From assembly GCA_028823175.1 (NCBI GenBank), contig JAPKBZ010000019.1, positions 1 through 62,524 on the forward strand: a DNA stretch of 62,524 nucleotides. The letters are read 5' to 3'. Below are positions 9,177 to 19,384 of the stretch, piece after piece. The position numbers and the translations under genes were made by a program. The notes beneath the pieces are model-generated. The model was not told where the DNA came from. It saw only the letters and a list, made by a program, of their open reading frames with translations, and did not search any database. Source of the stretch: Myxococcota bacterium (GTDB taxonomy: Bacteria; Myxococcota_A; UBA9160; UBA4427). Numbering within the stretch: position 1 is the stretch's first letter; every line of letters starts with the position of its first letter.

Positions 9177-9290
9177 ATGAAAGTTCGAGCATCGGTACGG
9201 AAGATGTGTGACAAGTGCCGGATCATTCGCCGCCGGGGCGTGGTCCGGGTCATTTGCGAGAATCCGAAGCACAAGCAGCGCCAGGGTTGA
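9177..9290 (+). CDS. rpmJ: 50S ribosomal protein L36 (zinc form)
   Basis: A 37-codon gene that begins [14 protein letters not shown] and ends PKHKQRQG. The zinc ligands Cys11, Cys14, Cys27 and His32 are all present, so this is the C+ form. L36 is the smallest 50S protein. GAGGAAGAG about 8 bases upstream serves as ribosome-binding site. It sits between map and rpsM as usual, but without infA in front of it. Confidence 0.95.
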   Translation: MKVRASVRKMCDKCRIIRRRGVVRVICENPKHKQRQG

Positions 9291-9324
9291 ACCTGGTTCG
9301 TAGGGATATCCAGAGGAGAGGCGC

Positions 9325-9705
9325 ATGGCGCGAATTGCAGGTGTGGACTTGCCGCGTAATAAGCGGATCGAAATATCGCTGACTTATATCTTTGGTCTCG
9401 GGCGCACGAGTGCGACCGCGATCTGTGAGAAGGCGGGTATCGATGGTGGCACGAAGACGGATCAGCTCAGCGAGAGCGAGGCGATCAAGCTTCGGGAAGT
9501 CATCGAGAGCGACTACAAAGTGGAGGGTGACCTTCGCCGTGAACTCACTCAGAATATCAAGGTTCTGATGGACATCGGTTGTTATCGGGGCTTGCGGCAC
9601 CGCCGCAATCTTCCAGTGCGAGGTCAGCGGACACATACTAATGCCCGGACACGCAAGGGTCCGGCCAAGAGCGTCGCGGGCAAGAAACTCGCGCCCAGGA
9701 AGTAG
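9325..9705 (+). CDS. rpsM: 30S ribosomal protein S13
   Basis: A 126-aa S13 opening [26 protein letters not shown], with the [29 protein letters not shown] C-terminal segment that contacts P-site tRNA ([15 protein letters not shown]). S13 forms the head bridges to the 50S subunit. AGAGGAG precedes the ATG. It heads the alpha-operon part of the cluster, 12 bp before rpsK. Confidence 0.97.
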   Translation: MARIAGVDLPRNKRIEISLTYIFGLGRTSATAICEKAGIDGGTKTDQLSESEAIKLREVIESDYKVEGDLRRELTQNIKVLMDIGCYRGLRHRRNLPVRGQRTHTNARTRKGPAKSVAGKKLAPRK

Positions 9706-9717
9706 TCAAAAAACAAT

Positions 9718-10107
9718 ATGGCAGTCAATAAGACCGTGAGAAAAAAGAAGGTCAAAAAGAACATCCAGACTGGAGTGGCTCATATTCAGTCGACCTTCAA
9801 TAATACGATCATTACGATCACCGACGTCGGTGGCAATGCAGTTGCCTGGTCGAGTGCTGGCCAACAGGGCTTCAAGGGGTCGAGAAAGTCCACCCCCTAC
9901 GCGGCCCAGATGGCGGCCGAAGAGTGCGCGAAGAAGGCCCAGGAACACGGCGTTAGGGCGCTTGGCGTCGAGGTCAAGGGCCCGGGCGGTGGTCGTGAGT
10001 CCGCCCTGCGCGCGCTGCAGGCGGCCGGCATGAAGATAACGATGATTCGAGACGTCACACCCATCCCGCATAACGGTTGTCGCCCTCCCAAGCGGCGGCG
10101 AGTCTGA
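9718..10107 (+). CDS. rpsK: 30S ribosomal protein S11
   Basis: A 129-aa S11 of the platform. It contains [22 protein letters not shown] and the C-terminal [19 protein letters not shown], both conserved. The N-terminal tail ([10 protein letters not shown]) is basic as usual. It lies between rpsM and rpsD in standard order. Confidence 0.97.
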   Translation: MAVNKTVRKKKVKKNIQTGVAHIQSTFNNTIITITDVGGNAVAWSSAGQQGFKGSRKSTPYAAQMAAEECAKKAQEHGVRALGVEVKGPGGGRESALRALQAAGMKITMIRDVTPIPHNGCRPPKRRRV

Positions 10108-10117
10108 GAGGCAAGTC

Positions 10118-10744
10118 ATGGCGCGATATCGAGGTTCAGTTTGTCGGCTTTGTCGGCGTGAGGGCACCAAGCTTTTCTTGAAGGGCGACCGCTGCTTCAG
10201 CGAGAAGTGCGCGATCGAGCGCCGTGCCTACCCGCCGGGTGTGCATGGCCAGGGGCGTGTCCGTTTTTCGGATTATGGTGTTCAGCTGAGAGAAAAACAG
10301 AAGGTCAAGCGGATGTACGGCCTGCTCGAGAAGCAGTTCCGTCAGACATTTGATCGTGCCGCTTCCATGAAGGGTCGGTCTGGTGAGAATCTCCTGATCC
10401 TGCTGGAGCGCCGTCTGGACAACGTGGTCTTCCGGCTCGGTTACGCGACCTCGCGTGCCGAAGCCCGGCAACTCGTCAAGCACGGGCATTTCCGCGTGGA
10501 TGGCACAAAGGTCAAGACGCCTTCGATGCTGGTCAAGCCAGGAATGGTGGTTTCTCTCAGGGAGCGATCGCTCAAGGTCGAGCGGGTGACCGGTGCCCTG
10601 GAAACCCTGGAAGGCCGGAGCGTCCCGCAGTGGCTCGAAATCGACAAGGACGACAAGGTGGGGACGATCAAGCAGTTGCCGGTTAGGGAAGACATTACCC
10701 TTCCCATCGATGAGCAGTTGATCGTAGAACTCTACTCGCGCTAG
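10118..10744 (+). CDS. rpsD: 30S ribosomal protein S4 (zinc form)
   Basis: A 208-aa S4, a primary assembly protein of the 30S body. The N-terminal CRLCRREG and the following cysteines (Cys9, Cys12, Cys26, Cys31) make the zinc-binding C+ type. The S4 RNA-binding domain is clear ([25 protein letters not shown]). S4 represses the alpha operon in E. coli. The order rpsK-rpsD-rpoA is the common one; a 132-bp gap then precedes rpoA. Confidence 0.97.
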   Translation: MARYRGSVCRLCRREGTKLFLKGDRCFSEKCAIERRAYPPGVHGQGRVRFSDYGVQLREKQKVKRMYGLLEKQFRQTFDRAASMKGRSGENLLILLERRLDNVVFRLGYATSRAEARQLVKHGHFRVDGTKVKTPSMLVKPGMVVSLRERSLKVERVTGALETLEGRSVPQWLEIDKDDKVGTIKQLPVREDITLPIDEQLIVELYSR

Positions 10745-10876
10745 CCGAGGCCGGGAAAGGCTCAGCAGGGCCTTCTCCGTAATTAAGTCATCCCGTGTCC
10801 AGGGCTCGTTGCTCCGGTCCACGGAAAACTCAGATCCTCATCGTAGGACATACAGAAAAATTCAAGGGAGGTTCCC

Positions 10877-11905
10877 ATGCAACAGGAACTGGTTGTAGCG
10901 AATTGGCGGACTTTAATTCGTCCGCGTCGGTTGGACCTTGAGGAGGCGTCTTTGGAGTCGACCTATGGTCGATTTTCCTGCGAGCCTCTGGAAAGAGGCT
11001 TTGGGACGACTCTCGGCAACGCTCTGCGTCGAGTGCTGCTCTCCTCGCTGCAGGGTGCAGCGATCACGAATGTTCGGGTCTCTGGCGTCTTGCACGAGTT
11101 CTCGACGATCCCCGGCGTGATGGAGGATGTGAGCGAGATCATTCTGAACCTCAAAGAGGTTCGGATGAAGATGCACTCTGAAGGACCCCGTACCATCCGT
11201 ATCCGCAAGTCGGGTGGTGGGACGGTGACCGCCGCTGATTTCGTTTCGGATGATCAGGCCATCGAAATCGTCAACCCGGATCGCGTTATCTGCACGATGG
11301 GTTCCGAAGCTGAACTGGACCTCGAGGCGACGGTCGAGACAGGCAAGGGGTACGTGCTCGCTGACAAGAATCGGTCGGAGGAGATGCCGATTGGGACTAT
11401 TCCCATCGATTCTGTCTTCTCGCCCGTTCGTCGCGTCAACTATATCGTGACGCCCGCCCGCGTGGGTCGGCAGACGGACTTCGATCGGCTCAATCTCGAG
11501 GTCTGGACCGATGGCGCGGTTGAACCCGCGGATGCAGTCGCCTACGCGGCAAAGATTCTGAAAGAGCAGCTCACGATCTTCATTAACTTCGAAGAGCAGG
11601 ATGAGGCGTTGCCCGCCCAGGCTGAAGAGCCGGAGCCCCTCAACCCGAACCTCTTCAAGTCGGTGGATGAACTCGAGCTTTCCGTGCGCTCGGCCAACTG
11701 TCTGCAAAACGCCAATATTCGTTTTATCGGTGAGTTGGGAATGAAGACGGAAGGTGAGATGCTCAAGACGAAGAATTTCGGCAGGAAATCTCTGAACGAG
11801 ATCAAGGAAACCCTGGCATCAATGGGGCTTTCCCTCGGTATGACCATCGAGAATTTGCCGGTGAGAAGTGAACTTGAGAAGATGCGTGAGCAGCGCGAGG
11901 CTTGA
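10877..11905 (+). CDS. rpoA: RNA polymerase subunit alpha
   Basis: A 342-aa alpha subunit. The N-terminal dimerisation and assembly domain includes [21 protein letters not shown] linker joins it to the C-terminal promoter-UP-element and activator-binding domain at about residues 260-335 ([28 protein letters not shown]). AAGGGAGG about 7 bases before the ATG is a strong ribosome-binding site. The 132 bp upstream show no confident promoter. Confidence 0.97.
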   Translation: MQQELVVANWRTLIRPRRLDLEEASLESTYGRFSCEPLERGFGTTLGNALRRVLLSSLQGAAITNVRVSGVLHEFSTIPGVMEDVSEIILNLKEVRMKMHSEGPRTIRIRKSGGGTVTAADFVSDDQAIEIVNPDRVICTMGSEAELDLEATVETGKGYVLADKNRSEEMPIGTIPIDSVFSPVRRVNYIVTPARVGRQTDFDRLNLEVWTDGAVEPADAVAYAAKILKEQLTIFINFEEQDEALPAQAEEPEPLNPNLFKSVDELELSVRSANCLQNANIRFIGELGMKTEGEMLKTKNFGRKSLNEIKETLASMGLSLGMTIENLPVRSELEKMREQREA

Positions 11906-11908
11906 TCG

Positions 11909-12280
11909 ATGAGGCACCGAAAATCGGGTAAGAAACTTGGGCGAAACAGCGCGCACCGCAAAGCGCTATTTCGAAATATGGTCACGTCGCTCATGGAACA
12001 TGAGCGAATTCAGACGACGGACGCCAAGGCCAAGGAATTGCGTGGCGTGGCTGATCGGATGATTACGCTGGGCAAGCGGGGGGATCTGCATGCCCGCCGG
12101 CAGGCCGAGGCGTTCATTCGGGACAAGACCGTCACGTCGAAGGTCTTCGGCGAGTTGGCTGATCGTTACCGGGAGCGCCCAGGAGGCTACACCCGGGTGA
12201 TCAAGGTCGGCTATCGAGCGGGGGATGCCGCACCGGTATCCATCGTCGAACTCGTCGATCGGGTCGAGGCCGAAGACTAG
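11909..12280 (+). CDS. rplQ: 50S ribosomal protein L17
   Basis: A 123-aa L17 starting [25 protein letters not shown] and ending in the [24 protein letters not shown] motif. It sits at the tunnel exit. It starts 3 bases after the rpoA stop and closes the ribosomal cluster. No clear intrinsic terminator is visible in the 80 bp that follow. Confidence 0.97.
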   Translation: MRHRKSGKKLGRNSAHRKALFRNMVTSLMEHERIQTTDAKAKELRGVADRMITLGKRGDLHARRQAEAFIRDKTVTSKVFGELADRYRERPGGYTRVIKVGYRAGDAAPVSIVELVDRVEAED

Positions 12281-12360
12281 AGCCCCGATAGGAAGCCGTG
12301 TTTTGTGGCGCCGTTTCCAGAAAATCGGTTCTCTGGGCGAGCGGTGTGCAGGGGTTGTAA

Positions 12361-12921
12361 ATGTCTGAGCACTCGGATGCCGGAAGCGGCGGCGGGCCGC
12401 CCGTAGCGGCCTGGCTGGTCGCGCTGGGCCTCGTTGCTATGGCCGGCTTATTGATCCTGATGGGCGAGCCCATCGAACCGCCGCTCTCGAGGGGTGACCC
12501 CGCCCCTTCCTTCAGCTTGCCCGATCTCGAGAACGGTGAGCCGGTATCCCTGGCCGATATGCGGGGCCGGGTGGCACTCGTGAACTTCTGGGCGACCTGG
12601 TGCAAGCCCTGTGAGGACGAGATGCCGGCCATGGAGAACCTGCACCAACAGCTCAAGGACCAGGGTTTTACGCTGTTGGCCGTGGCGGTGGATGAATCCA
12701 GGGACGATGTCGATGCCTTTCGGGAGCGCCTGGGGATCACTTTTCCCATCCTCCTGGATCCGGCTCAGGTGGCCGCCCGCAAATATCAGACCACCGGATT
12801 TCCCGAGTCCATCCTGGTGGATTCCGAGGGCGTGATCGTGGAGCGCTATGTCGGCCCGCGGGAATGGGACCATCCCGACTACGTGGGACGGGTACAGAAG
12901 CTGCTCCAGCCCCAGAATTGA
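12361..12921 (+). CDS. TlpA/ResA-like membrane-anchored thioredoxin
   Basis: A 186-aa protein with one N-terminal membrane segment (about residues 15-34) and an exported thioredoxin fold. The redox motif is WCKPC at residues 80-84, within VNFWATWCKPCEDEMPA. The cis-Pro region is TTGFPESILVD. Family members reduce apocytochrome c or other envelope disulfides, or act as peroxiredoxin-like proteins (AhpC/TSA-Redoxin superfamily). The partner cannot be told here, since no ccm genes are nearby. It follows rplQ on the same strand. Confidence 0.85.
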   Translation: MSEHSDAGSGGGPPVAAWLVALGLVAMAGLLILMGEPIEPPLSRGDPAPSFSLPDLENGEPVSLADMRGRVALVNFWATWCKPCEDEMPAMENLHQQLKDQGFTLLAVAVDESRDDVDAFRERLGITFPILLDPAQVAARKYQTTGFPESILVDSEGVIVERYVGPREWDHPDYVGRVQKLLQPQN

Positions 12922-13015
12922 GCCCTTTTGGTGCTCCCCGTGGGTAGATCCGGGCGCAACACCCTGGAAGTCGGGTAAGATTGGCGCCCATGACCATCGT
13001 CCACAGGGGGGGGGG

Positions 13016-13300
13016 ATGAAGGCCCATTGGCTCGTGCTCGCCATTTTTCTGGGTGGGCTGGGTCTCAGCATCGCCGACCGAGAATCGGGCCTGCTCAAAT
13101 GGCACGAGAAGCGCCAGGAATTGGAGATTTCCCGGGCCCGAATCGCTTTCCTGAACCAGCGGGTTGAGATCCTTGAGGCGGAAATCAGCGCCCTAGAGGG
13201 TGACCCGTTTGCCTTGGAACGGGCGATTCGTGAAGAGTTGCAGCTGGCGAAGCCCGGGGAGATCGTCGTGCGATTTGCAAGGGGCGCCACGGCGCAGTAG
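13016..13300 (+). CDS. ftsB: FtsB/DivIC-like septum formation initiator
   Basis: A 94-aa bitopic protein with a membrane helix at about residues 4-20, a coiled coil at about 28-62, and the closing motif ERAIREELQLAKPGEIVV (residues 68-85) typical of FtsB/DivIC. These proteins join FtsL and FtsQ in the divisome that activates septal peptidoglycan synthesis. The ATG at 13016 follows a run of ten G (13006-13015), which must act as the ribosome-binding site. Longer in-frame starts upstream add non-conserved residues. Confidence 0.8.
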   Translation: MKAHWLVLAIFLGGLGLSIADRESGLLKWHEKRQELEISRARIAFLNQRVEILEAEISALEGDPFALERAIREELQLAKPGEIVVRFARGATAQ

Positions 13301-13345
13301 AAGGAGAGGGGCCGGTCACGAGGTGGCTGGGCTGGGATCGAACGA

Positions 13346-15079
13346 ATGAAGGAAGACCTGATCAAAAAAATCCGAGGCGCGCTTATCGCGCTCCTTGAGG
13401 ATTCCGGTGCCGCTGGAGAAGTGCCCGAGGTCACCCTCGAGGTTCCCCGGCAACCGGAGCACGGAGATTTTGCTTGCAGCCTCGCCATGGGGCTCGCGAA
13501 GCGGCTGAAGACGTCTCCGCGGGGAATTGCCGAAGACCTCGCCGCCCGCATCGGGGATGCGGGCGGGCTACTCGCCAAGAGCGAAGTGGCGGGTCCAGGC
13601 TTCATCAATTTCCGCATGGCACCCTCGGCCTGGCAGGGGCTCGTGGCGACGGTCGTGGCTGCCGGGGCAAATTTCGGGGCTAGCGAGATCGGTGCCGGTC
13701 AGCGGCTTCAGGTGGAGTTCGTCTCGGCGAACCCAACGGGGCCACTGAGCACCGGGCACGGACGCCAGGCGATCCTCGGCGATTGCCTGGCACGCCTGAT
13801 GGCCAAGGTGGGATACCAGGTGACCCGGGAGTACTACTTTAACGACGGTGGTCGTCAGATGCGGGTTCTCGGAAATTCGGTGAGGGCTCGCTACCTCGAG
13901 GAGTTGGGGAAGGCGGCTCCCCCCTCGGCAGAGGCGTTGGCCGACCCCGAAAATGCATGGCAGGAAGAGGTCGAGGGCTTGCCGGTGGCTTTCCCCGCCG
14001 ACGGCTACCAGGGCGGCTACATCGGCGACATTGCCCGCGATCTCGTCCGGAGCCACGGGGACGGGCTGGTCAACGAGCCCGGTGACGGTCTTTTCAGGGA
14101 GCTCGCCCACAAGGAAATCTTCAAGGACATCGAGTCCACCCTTGATGGCATTGGCGTTCATTTCGACGTGTACTTCAACGAGAAGTCGCTCTACGACGAT
14201 GGCAAGATCGAGAAAGTTCTTGCGGACCTGCGCGAGAAGGGGCTGATTTCCGAATCTGACGGGGCCGTCTGGTTGACCGCGACCGAACTGGGCCTGGATA
14301 GAGATCGCGTGGTGGTCAAGAGCAGCGGCGAGCCCACCTACCTGCTGCCCGATATCGCTTACCACAGGGAAAAGATGGAGCGAGGATTCGATCGGGTTAT
14401 CGACGTCCAGGGCGCAGATCACATCGAGCAGTTTCCTTTCGTCAGGCGGGCTGTAGGTGCGCTGGGCTTCGACGAGAATCGGATCGAGCTGCTGATGCAC
14501 CAATTCGTCACGATCACGAGCGGAGGCGAGAAGGTTAAGCAGTCGACTCGCCGGGCCACTTTTATCACCGTTGACGAATTGGTCGAGGATGTCGGTCGAG
14601 ATGTCTTTCGGTTTTTTATGATCGAGCGCAAGCCCGAAGGTCATCTGGATTTCGATCTGGATCTTGCCCAGGACCAAAATTGGCGAAAGAACCCGGCCTA
14701 TTACGTCCAGTACGCCCACGCGAGAACCTATGGGATCGAGCGGCGCGCCCTGGAAGAGGGTGTCGCCATACCCGGCGCCGAATCTTTCGATCCCGGCCGG
14801 CTGGATCTACCCGAAGAAATCGAGTTGATCCGCAAACTCGGCGAGTTCCCGGAAATGATCGAGCGGGCGGCGGCAGATCGTGAGCCCCACCACGTGGCCT
14901 ATTACCTGCGCGACTTGGCCGGGCTCTGGAATCCCTATATTCAGGATGGAACTCGGCACCGGGTGGTCTCCGAGGATGCGGAGTTGACCGGGGCACGCCT
15001 GGGACTGGTTCTGGCCGTTCGCGCGGTTCTGGCCTCGGGGCTCGAACTGCTGGGGCTCTCGGCTCCGGAGCGAATGTAA
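13346..15079 (+). CDS. argS: Arginyl-tRNA synthetase
   Basis: A 577-aa class I enzyme charging tRNA-Arg. It has the N-terminal Add-1 domain (EHGDFACSLAMGLAK), the catalytic core with SANPTGPL, and the DALR anticodon-binding domain at the C-terminus (YYVQYAHAR). Two signature motifs are off-consensus. The HIGH-like motif reads STGH, with the first His replaced by Ser, and the KMSKS-like loop reads KQSTRR. ArgRS is known for a degenerate KMSKS, so this is probably a functional subfamily. The stop overlaps the next gene (TAATG). Confidence 0.95.
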   Translation: MKEDLIKKIRGALIALLEDSGAAGEVPEVTLEVPRQPEHGDFACSLAMGLAKRLKTSPRGIAEDLAARIGDAGGLLAKSEVAGPGFINFRMAPSAWQGLVATVVAAGANFGASEIGAGQRLQVEFVSANPTGPLSTGHGRQAILGDCLARLMAKVGYQVTREYYFNDGGRQMRVLGNSVRARYLEELGKAAPPSAEALADPENAWQEEVEGLPVAFPADGYQGGYIGDIARDLVRSHGDGLVNEPGDGLFRELAHKEIFKDIESTLDGIGVHFDVYFNEKSLYDDGKIEKVLADLREKGLISESDGAVWLTATELGLDRDRVVVKSSGEPTYLLPDIAYHREKMERGFDRVIDVQGADHIEQFPFVRRAVGALGFDENRIELLMHQFVTITSGGEKVKQSTRRATFITVDELVEDVGRDVFRFFMIERKPEGHLDFDLDLAQDQNWRKNPAYYVQYAHARTYGIERRALEEGVAIPGAESFDPGRLDLPEEIELIRKLGEFPEMIERAAADREPHHVAYYLRDLAGLWNPYIQDGTRHRVVSEDAELTGARLGLVLAVRAVLASGLELLGLSAPERM

Positions 15080-15582
15080 TGGCTCGCCAGGGCACAGTCG
15101 CAAAGCGGGGCCGGGGGATCCATGGGCTGGTGACGAGCCTGGTTCTCCTGCTGATGGTCGTGGGTGGCTTCGCCATCGGGCTCGCCGTGGGGTTCGTGAT
15201 GGAGGAGCCAACTCTCGTGGCGGGTCATATCGCGGGGCAGACCACGGCGATTGATTGGCGACCGGAAGTGAGCATTGAGCGCGCCGCTTCCCGCCCGCCT
15301 GTGGGGGCGGGCCCGCCCTCGCTTTCGGCCAAGACGCCCGAGGGCGATTTTGATTTTTCCATTCAGGTCGGGGCGTTCGGTGATCCCGAATTGGCGGCAT
15401 CCCTGGCCGATCATCTCCGGTCAGCGGGCTACCCGGTCCAGATCCTCGAGCCGCTGGCCGATGAACGCTGGCGTGTTCGAGTGGGGCCACTCGAGGAAGA
15501 AGAGCGCGCCGAGGAGCTGGCGCGACAGTTGAAGCAGGAGAACCGCCTTCCCACCTGGATCCTTCGGGAGCCGAAGGGGTAG
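15079..15582 (+). CDS. SPOR-domain membrane protein
   Basis: A 167-aa protein with a short basic N-terminus, one membrane segment (about residues 14-38), a linker rich in Pro, and a C-terminal SPOR domain (about residues 92-165: FSIQVGAFGDPELAASLADHL ends near WRVRVGPLEEEE). SPOR domains bind septal peptidoglycan lacking stem peptides, so the protein probably localises to the division site. It overlaps argS by one base, a pairing often seen in deltaproteobacteria-like genomes. Confidence 0.85.
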   Translation: MARQGTVAKRGRGIHGLVTSLVLLLMVVGGFAIGLAVGFVMEEPTLVAGHIAGQTTAIDWRPEVSIERAASRPPVGAGPPSLSAKTPEGDFDFSIQVGAFGDPELAASLADHLRSAGYPVQILEPLADERWRVRVGPLEEEERAEELARQLKQENRLPTWILREPKG

Positions 15583-15644
15583 CCATGCGCTCGGTCTGTT
15601 CAATCTCCCCCCCCCCGGCAGTACGGCCGGGCTGAGCGCATTCT

Positions 15645-16583
15645 GTGCGCTGGCTCATTACGGGAAGCGGCGGCCAGCTGGGGCAATGCCTGGTCGGCTC
15701 GCTGGAAGCGCGTCCAGGCCAGACCCTGGTAGGAGCCTTTGATCATTCGACCCTCGATATTGCTCGGCCGGGTGCCCTGGCCAATCTGCTGGCGAAGGGC
15801 GGGGCGGACGCTCCCGATATCGTGGTCAATGCGGCCGCCTTTACCGCGGTGGATCGTTGCGAAGAGGAGGCCGAACGGGCCCAGCGGGTCAACGCCGACG
15901 CTCCGGGTTGGTTGGCCGAGGATTGCTGGAGTGCTGGCCTGGCCTATGTCCACGTGTCTACGGATTACGTGTTCAGCGGCGTGGCCAGCGAACCCTACGC
16001 CGAAGATGCGCCGGTGGGTCCGCGTACGGCCTATGGCCGCAGCAAGGCCGAGGGGGAACGCCGGGTTATGGAGGCCCACCCCAAGGCCCTTGTGGTTCGC
16101 ACGAGCTGGCTTTTTGGTCCGGGCCAAAATTTCGTGGCCGCCATCCTGCGCCAGGCCCAGCGTCGGGGCCAGGGTCTCGAGAGTGGTCCCTTGCGGGTGG
16201 TCTCCGATCAATGCGGCTGCCCCACCTACGCGGGGGATCTGGCCGAGGGTATCCTCGAGTTGGCCGGGGTCGATCCGGATCGAGAGCCTATGGGGGAGGG
16301 GAGGGGGCAAGCCCCGATTGGAATATTTCACCTCGCGAATCGAGGAAAGACGACGTGGTTCGACTTCGCCCGCGCTATTCTCGATGAGACCGGATACGGT
16401 GAGATCGAACTCGAGCCCACGAAAACTTCCGACCTTGGGTTGCCGGCCGAGCGGCCGGCTTGGTCGGTGCTGGGCTGCAGGCGGGCCGCCGAGTTGGGCG
16501 TGAACTTGCGGCCCTGGCGAGAGGCACTCGTCGCCTATCTCAATTCGGCGGCTGGCATCGCGCTTCAGGAGGAACAGGGTTGA
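15645..16583 (+). CDS. rfbD: dTDP-4-dehydrorhamnose reductase
   Basis: A 312-aa short-chain-dehydrogenase-type enzyme. It has an N-terminal Rossmann motif (GSGGQLG, residues 7-13), STDYVFSG, and the YGRSK motif of the active site near residue 130. It would reduce dTDP-4-keto-rhamnose to dTDP-L-rhamnose for cell-wall or O-antigen sugars. rfbA, rfbB and rfbC are not next to it. The start is GTG 15645 with only a weak ribosome-binding site; a ten-C tract lies at 15607-15616. The stop overlaps the lepA start. Confidence 0.88.
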   Translation: MRWLITGSGGQLGQCLVGSLEARPGQTLVGAFDHSTLDIARPGALANLLAKGGADAPDIVVNAAAFTAVDRCEEEAERAQRVNADAPGWLAEDCWSAGLAYVHVSTDYVFSGVASEPYAEDAPVGPRTAYGRSKAEGERRVMEAHPKALVVRTSWLFGPGQNFVAAILRQAQRRGQGLESGPLRVVSDQCGCPTYAGDLAEGILELAGVDPDREPMGEGRGQAPIGIFHLANRGKTTWFDFARAILDETGYGEIELEPTKTSDLGLPAERPAWSVLGCRRAAELGVNLRPWREALVAYLNSAAGIALQEEQG

Positions 16584-18388
16584 GCAGAATTCCCACCGAG
16601 CGGATTCGGAACTTCTGCATCATCGCGCATATCGACCACGGCAAGAGCACGATTGCCGACCGACTGCTTGAGGCTACGGGTGCGCTCTCCGAGCGCGATC
16701 AGCAAGATCAGTTTCTCGACAATATGGAGCTCGAACGCGAACGGGGAATCACGATCAAAGCTCAGACGGTTCGGCTCAGCTTCCGCGCGGAGGACGGTGA
16801 GGAGTACCTGCTCAATCTGATCGATACCCCCGGCCATGTGGATTTTTCCTACGAGGTTTCTCGCGCGCTCTCGGCCTGCGAAGGGGCCCTGCTGGTGGTT
16901 GATGCCGCCCAGGGGATCGAGGCCCAGACTCTCGCCAATGCCTACCTCGCGGTGGACGCCAATCTCGAACTGATCCCCGTCGTCAATAAAATTGATCTGC
17001 CGTCGGCCGATGCCGACGCCGTCGCCCAGGAGATTGAAGACGTGATTGGGCTAGACGCGGCGGACGTCCTGCCCGTCTCGGCCAAGGAGGGCACGGGGAT
17101 CGATGCTCTTCTTCAGGCCGTGGTCGATCGGGTCCCTCCGCCCGTGGGCGACTCCGATGCGCCGCCCCGGGCTCTCATCTTTGATTCCTGGTTCGATCCC
17201 TATGTGGGCGTGATCATGCTCGTGAGGGTGGTGGATGGAATATTGAGGCGGCGAGACCCGATCAAGTTGATGATCGAAGGGGGTGAGCACAGCATCACCC
17301 AGCTCTCCGTCATCGATCCCGCGCCCCGAAAAGTGGAAGAGCTTGGGGTCGGTGAAGTGGGCATGGTGGTCGCAGGGATTAAAACCCTCTCGGACGTGCG
17401 AATCGGGGATACCATCACCCTGCGCGATAATGCCGCAACAGAGGCTCTGGAGGGCTTCCAGGAGGTGAAGTCCATGGTCTTCGCGGGGCTATATCCCGTG
17501 GATGCCGAGGACTACGAGGATCTCAAGGCGGCGCTCGAGAAGCTTCGTCTCAACGATGCATCGTTCGGCTACGAGCCGGAGAGCAGCGTCGCCCTCGGCT
17601 TCGGTTTCCGGTGTGGCTTCCTCGGCTTCCTGCACGGGGAGATCATTCAGGAACGCCTGGAGCGCGAATACGGGCTCAACCTGATCACGACAGCTCCGAC
17701 GGTTCGCTACCGGGTCGTTCCCAAGGTCGGGGAGAGCTTTGAGATCGAGAGCCCGGCCGCATTGCCAGACTCGAGCGATATCAATCGGATCGAGGAGCCG
17801 GTGATCCACGCCAATATTCATGTGCCGTCAAATCATCTGGGCGCGGTCATCGCCCTTTGCCAGGATCGCCGGGGCAGCCAGAAGGACATGCAGGTCCACG
17901 GGAGCCGGGTTCAGGTTCGCTACGAACTGCCCCTTGGGGAGGTCGTCACGGATTTTCATGACAAGCTCAAGAGTGCGACTCGGGGATACGGCTCCTTCGA
18001 TTACGACCTGGTCGGTTTTGTCCAAGCAGATCTCGTTAAACTCGACGTTCTCGTGAACGGGGATCCGGTCGATGCACTCTCACTGATCGTGCACAAGGAT
18101 GCGGCCCAGTCCCGAGGTTCCGAACTCGCCCGGAAGTTGAAGGAATTCATCCCCCGCCAGCAATTTCCGGTGGCGATCCAGGCCGCTGTGGGCAGCCGCG
18201 TGATTGCAAGAACGACGGTTCGCGCCCTGCGCAAGAACGTTCTCGCCAAATGCTATGGCGGCGATATTTCGCGCAAGCGCAAATTGCTCGAGAAACAGAA
18301 GGCGGGTAAGAAGCGGATGAAGATGGTCGGATCGGTGGAGATCCCTCAGGAAGCCTTTCTCGCAGCCTTGAAGCTTGGAGACGAATGA
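16580..18388 (+). CDS. lepA: Elongation factor 4 (LepA)
   Basis: A 602-aa translational GTPase with G1 [10 protein letters not shown]2 [11 protein letters not shown]3 DTPGHVDF and G4 [10 protein letters not shown] near the N-terminus, EF-G-like domains, and the LepA-specific C-terminal domain ([17 protein letters not shown]). EF4 acts in ribosome biogenesis, initiation or back-translocation; its exact role is debated. The start chosen is TTG 16580, which overlaps the rfbD stop and has AGGAGG at 16567-16572. A longer in-frame reading back to 16460 overlaps rfbD and is not LepA-like. Confidence 0.95.
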   Translation: MSRIPTERIRNFCIIAHIDHGKSTIADRLLEATGALSERDQQDQFLDNMELERERGITIKAQTVRLSFRAEDGEEYLLNLIDTPGHVDFSYEVSRALSACEGALLVVDAAQGIEAQTLANAYLAVDANLELIPVVNKIDLPSADADAVAQEIEDVIGLDAADVLPVSAKEGTGIDALLQAVVDRVPPPVGDSDAPPRALIFDSWFDPYVGVIMLVRVVDGILRRRDPIKLMIEGGEHSITQLSVIDPAPRKVEELGVGEVGMVVAGIKTLSDVRIGDTITLRDNAATEALEGFQEVKSMVFAGLYPVDAEDYEDLKAALEKLRLNDASFGYEPESSVALGFGFRCGFLGFLHGEIIQERLEREYGLNLITTAPTVRYRVVPKVGESFEIESPAALPDSSDINRIEEPVIHANIHVPSNHLGAVIALCQDRRGSQKDMQVHGSRVQVRYELPLGEVVTDFHDKLKSATRGYGSFDYDLVGFVQADLVKLDVLVNGDPVDALSLIVHKDAAQSRGSELARKLKEFIPRQQFPVAIQAAVGSRVIARTTVRALRKNVLAKCYGGDISRKRKLLEKQKAGKKRMKMVGSVEIPQEAFLAALKLGDE

Positions 18389-19248
18389 CTGCCGACGAGA
18401 CCCCTGAGAAGCCTTCGGACGAAGAGGCGGAGGGGGGGAATCCTGGGCGAAGTCGCCTGGCCGCGATTTGGGAGCAGGTCAGCACGCTGCTGGTCGCGGT
18501 CCTGATTGCTCTGGCCATTCGGGCATTTCTCGTCGAACCCTTCCGTATCCCGTCGGGGTCCATGTTCCCGACGCTCTTGATCGGGGATCACCTTTTCGTC
18601 AACAAATTGACCTACGGCCCAAGAATCCCCTTTACCGACATCCGACTCCCAGGTTTTCGCGAGCCCGAGCGGGGGGATGTGGTCGTCTTCGAGGTCGGTC
18701 GGAATGACGGTCGAGAGAGCGGATTGCGCACGGATATCGTGCCCGCAGACCTCTACCCGGATCTGCCCCAGGACGATTTCGTCAAGCGGGTGGTGGGCCT
18801 GCCCGGGGATCGCATCCGGATTCGGGATGGGCGCGTCATCATAAACGGCGTTCCCATGGAGCAAATCGCGACGGGCGAGGTTTTTGAGGATAATCGGGGG
18901 GCCAGCCTGGCGATTCGGGACGAGGTCCTCGGGGAGTGTGTCCACGAGGTGCTCGATGACCCCGTGTTGAGCAACCCCTTCGGACGAGACCGGGAATACG
19001 AGGTGCCCGAGGGGCGCTACTTCATGATGGGAGACAACCGGGACCACTCGAATGACAGCCGGAATTGGGGAACCGTCCACCTGGACGAGATGAAGGGGCC
19101 GGCATTCTTCCTCTACTGGTCCTGGGACGTGAACGGCAACGCTTTGCAATTCTTCAACCCCCTAAACTGGTGGAATGCCGATAAGCGCTGGTCCCGGGCA
19201 TTCAGCCGAGTGCGCTGCCAGAGCCTCGAGGAGGCGGGGCTGGATTGA
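18385..19248 (+). CDS. lepB: Signal peptidase I
   Basis: A 287-aa membrane protease that cleaves Sec and Tat signal peptides. One membrane segment lies at about residues 30-50. The nucleophile Ser59 lies in PSGSMFPTL, and the general base is Lys134 in [12 protein letters not shown]. The C-terminal [11 protein letters not shown] box is intact. It overlaps lepA by ATGA, the classical lepA-lepB arrangement. An insertion of about 40 residues between the two catalytic regions lengthens it slightly. Confidence 0.95.
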   Translation: MTADETPEKPSDEEAEGGNPGRSRLAAIWEQVSTLLVAVLIALAIRAFLVEPFRIPSGSMFPTLLIGDHLFVNKLTYGPRIPFTDIRLPGFREPERGDVVVFEVGRNDGRESGLRTDIVPADLYPDLPQDDFVKRVVGLPGDRIRIRDGRVIINGVPMEQIATGEVFEDNRGASLAIRDEVLGECVHEVLDDPVLSNPFGRDREYEVPEGRYFMMGDNRDHSNDSRNWGTVHLDEMKGPAFFLYWSWDVNGNALQFFNPLNWWNADKRWSRAFSRVRCQSLEEAGLD

Positions 19249-19298
19249 GCCCCCCCCGGAGAGCCCGGGCGCCGGCCAAAATGGTTCCAAGATCTCGA

Positions 19299-19326
19299 TT
19301 GACGCCGGCGTCCCAGGCTGTAGACT
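19299..19326 (+). promoter_or_regulatory. Putative sigma-70 promoter of the pyr-car operon
   Basis: TTGACG (19299-19304), a 16-bp spacer and TAGACT (19321-19326) lie in the 136-bp gap between lepB and pyrR. Transcription would begin near 19333, giving a leader of about 50 nt that holds the PyrR-binding hairpin. This rests on consensus matching only. Confidence 0.5.
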
Positions 19327-19344
19327 CGGGCCACTTCAAGAGCC

Positions 19345-19377
19345 CCTTTTAAGCCCGTCCTGAGAGACGGCCAAAGG
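19345..19377 (+). promoter_or_regulatory. PyrR-binding-loop-like hairpin sequestering the pyrR Shine-Dalgarno
   Basis: Positions 19356-19369 read CGTCCTGAGAGACG. They match the known PyrR-binding consensus ARUCCNGNGAGGYU at 11 of 14 positions, and the differences keep base pairing (U3-A12, C1-G14). The hexaloop is CTGAGA. Below a purine-containing 5' bulge (TAAG), CCTTT (19345-19349) pairs with AAAGG (19373-19377). AAAGG is the Shine-Dalgarno 7 bases before the GTG of pyrR. PyrR bound with UMP would lock the site and block translation, as proposed for mycobacteria. Structure and function are inferred. Confidence 0.6.
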
Positions 19378-19384
19378 CGCAACG

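Noticed and set aside
10745..10876. Possible terminator or promoter between rpsD and rpoA
   Set aside because: Only a weak 5-bp stem (AAGGC/GCCTT) and no T-run or -35/-10 pair could be found.
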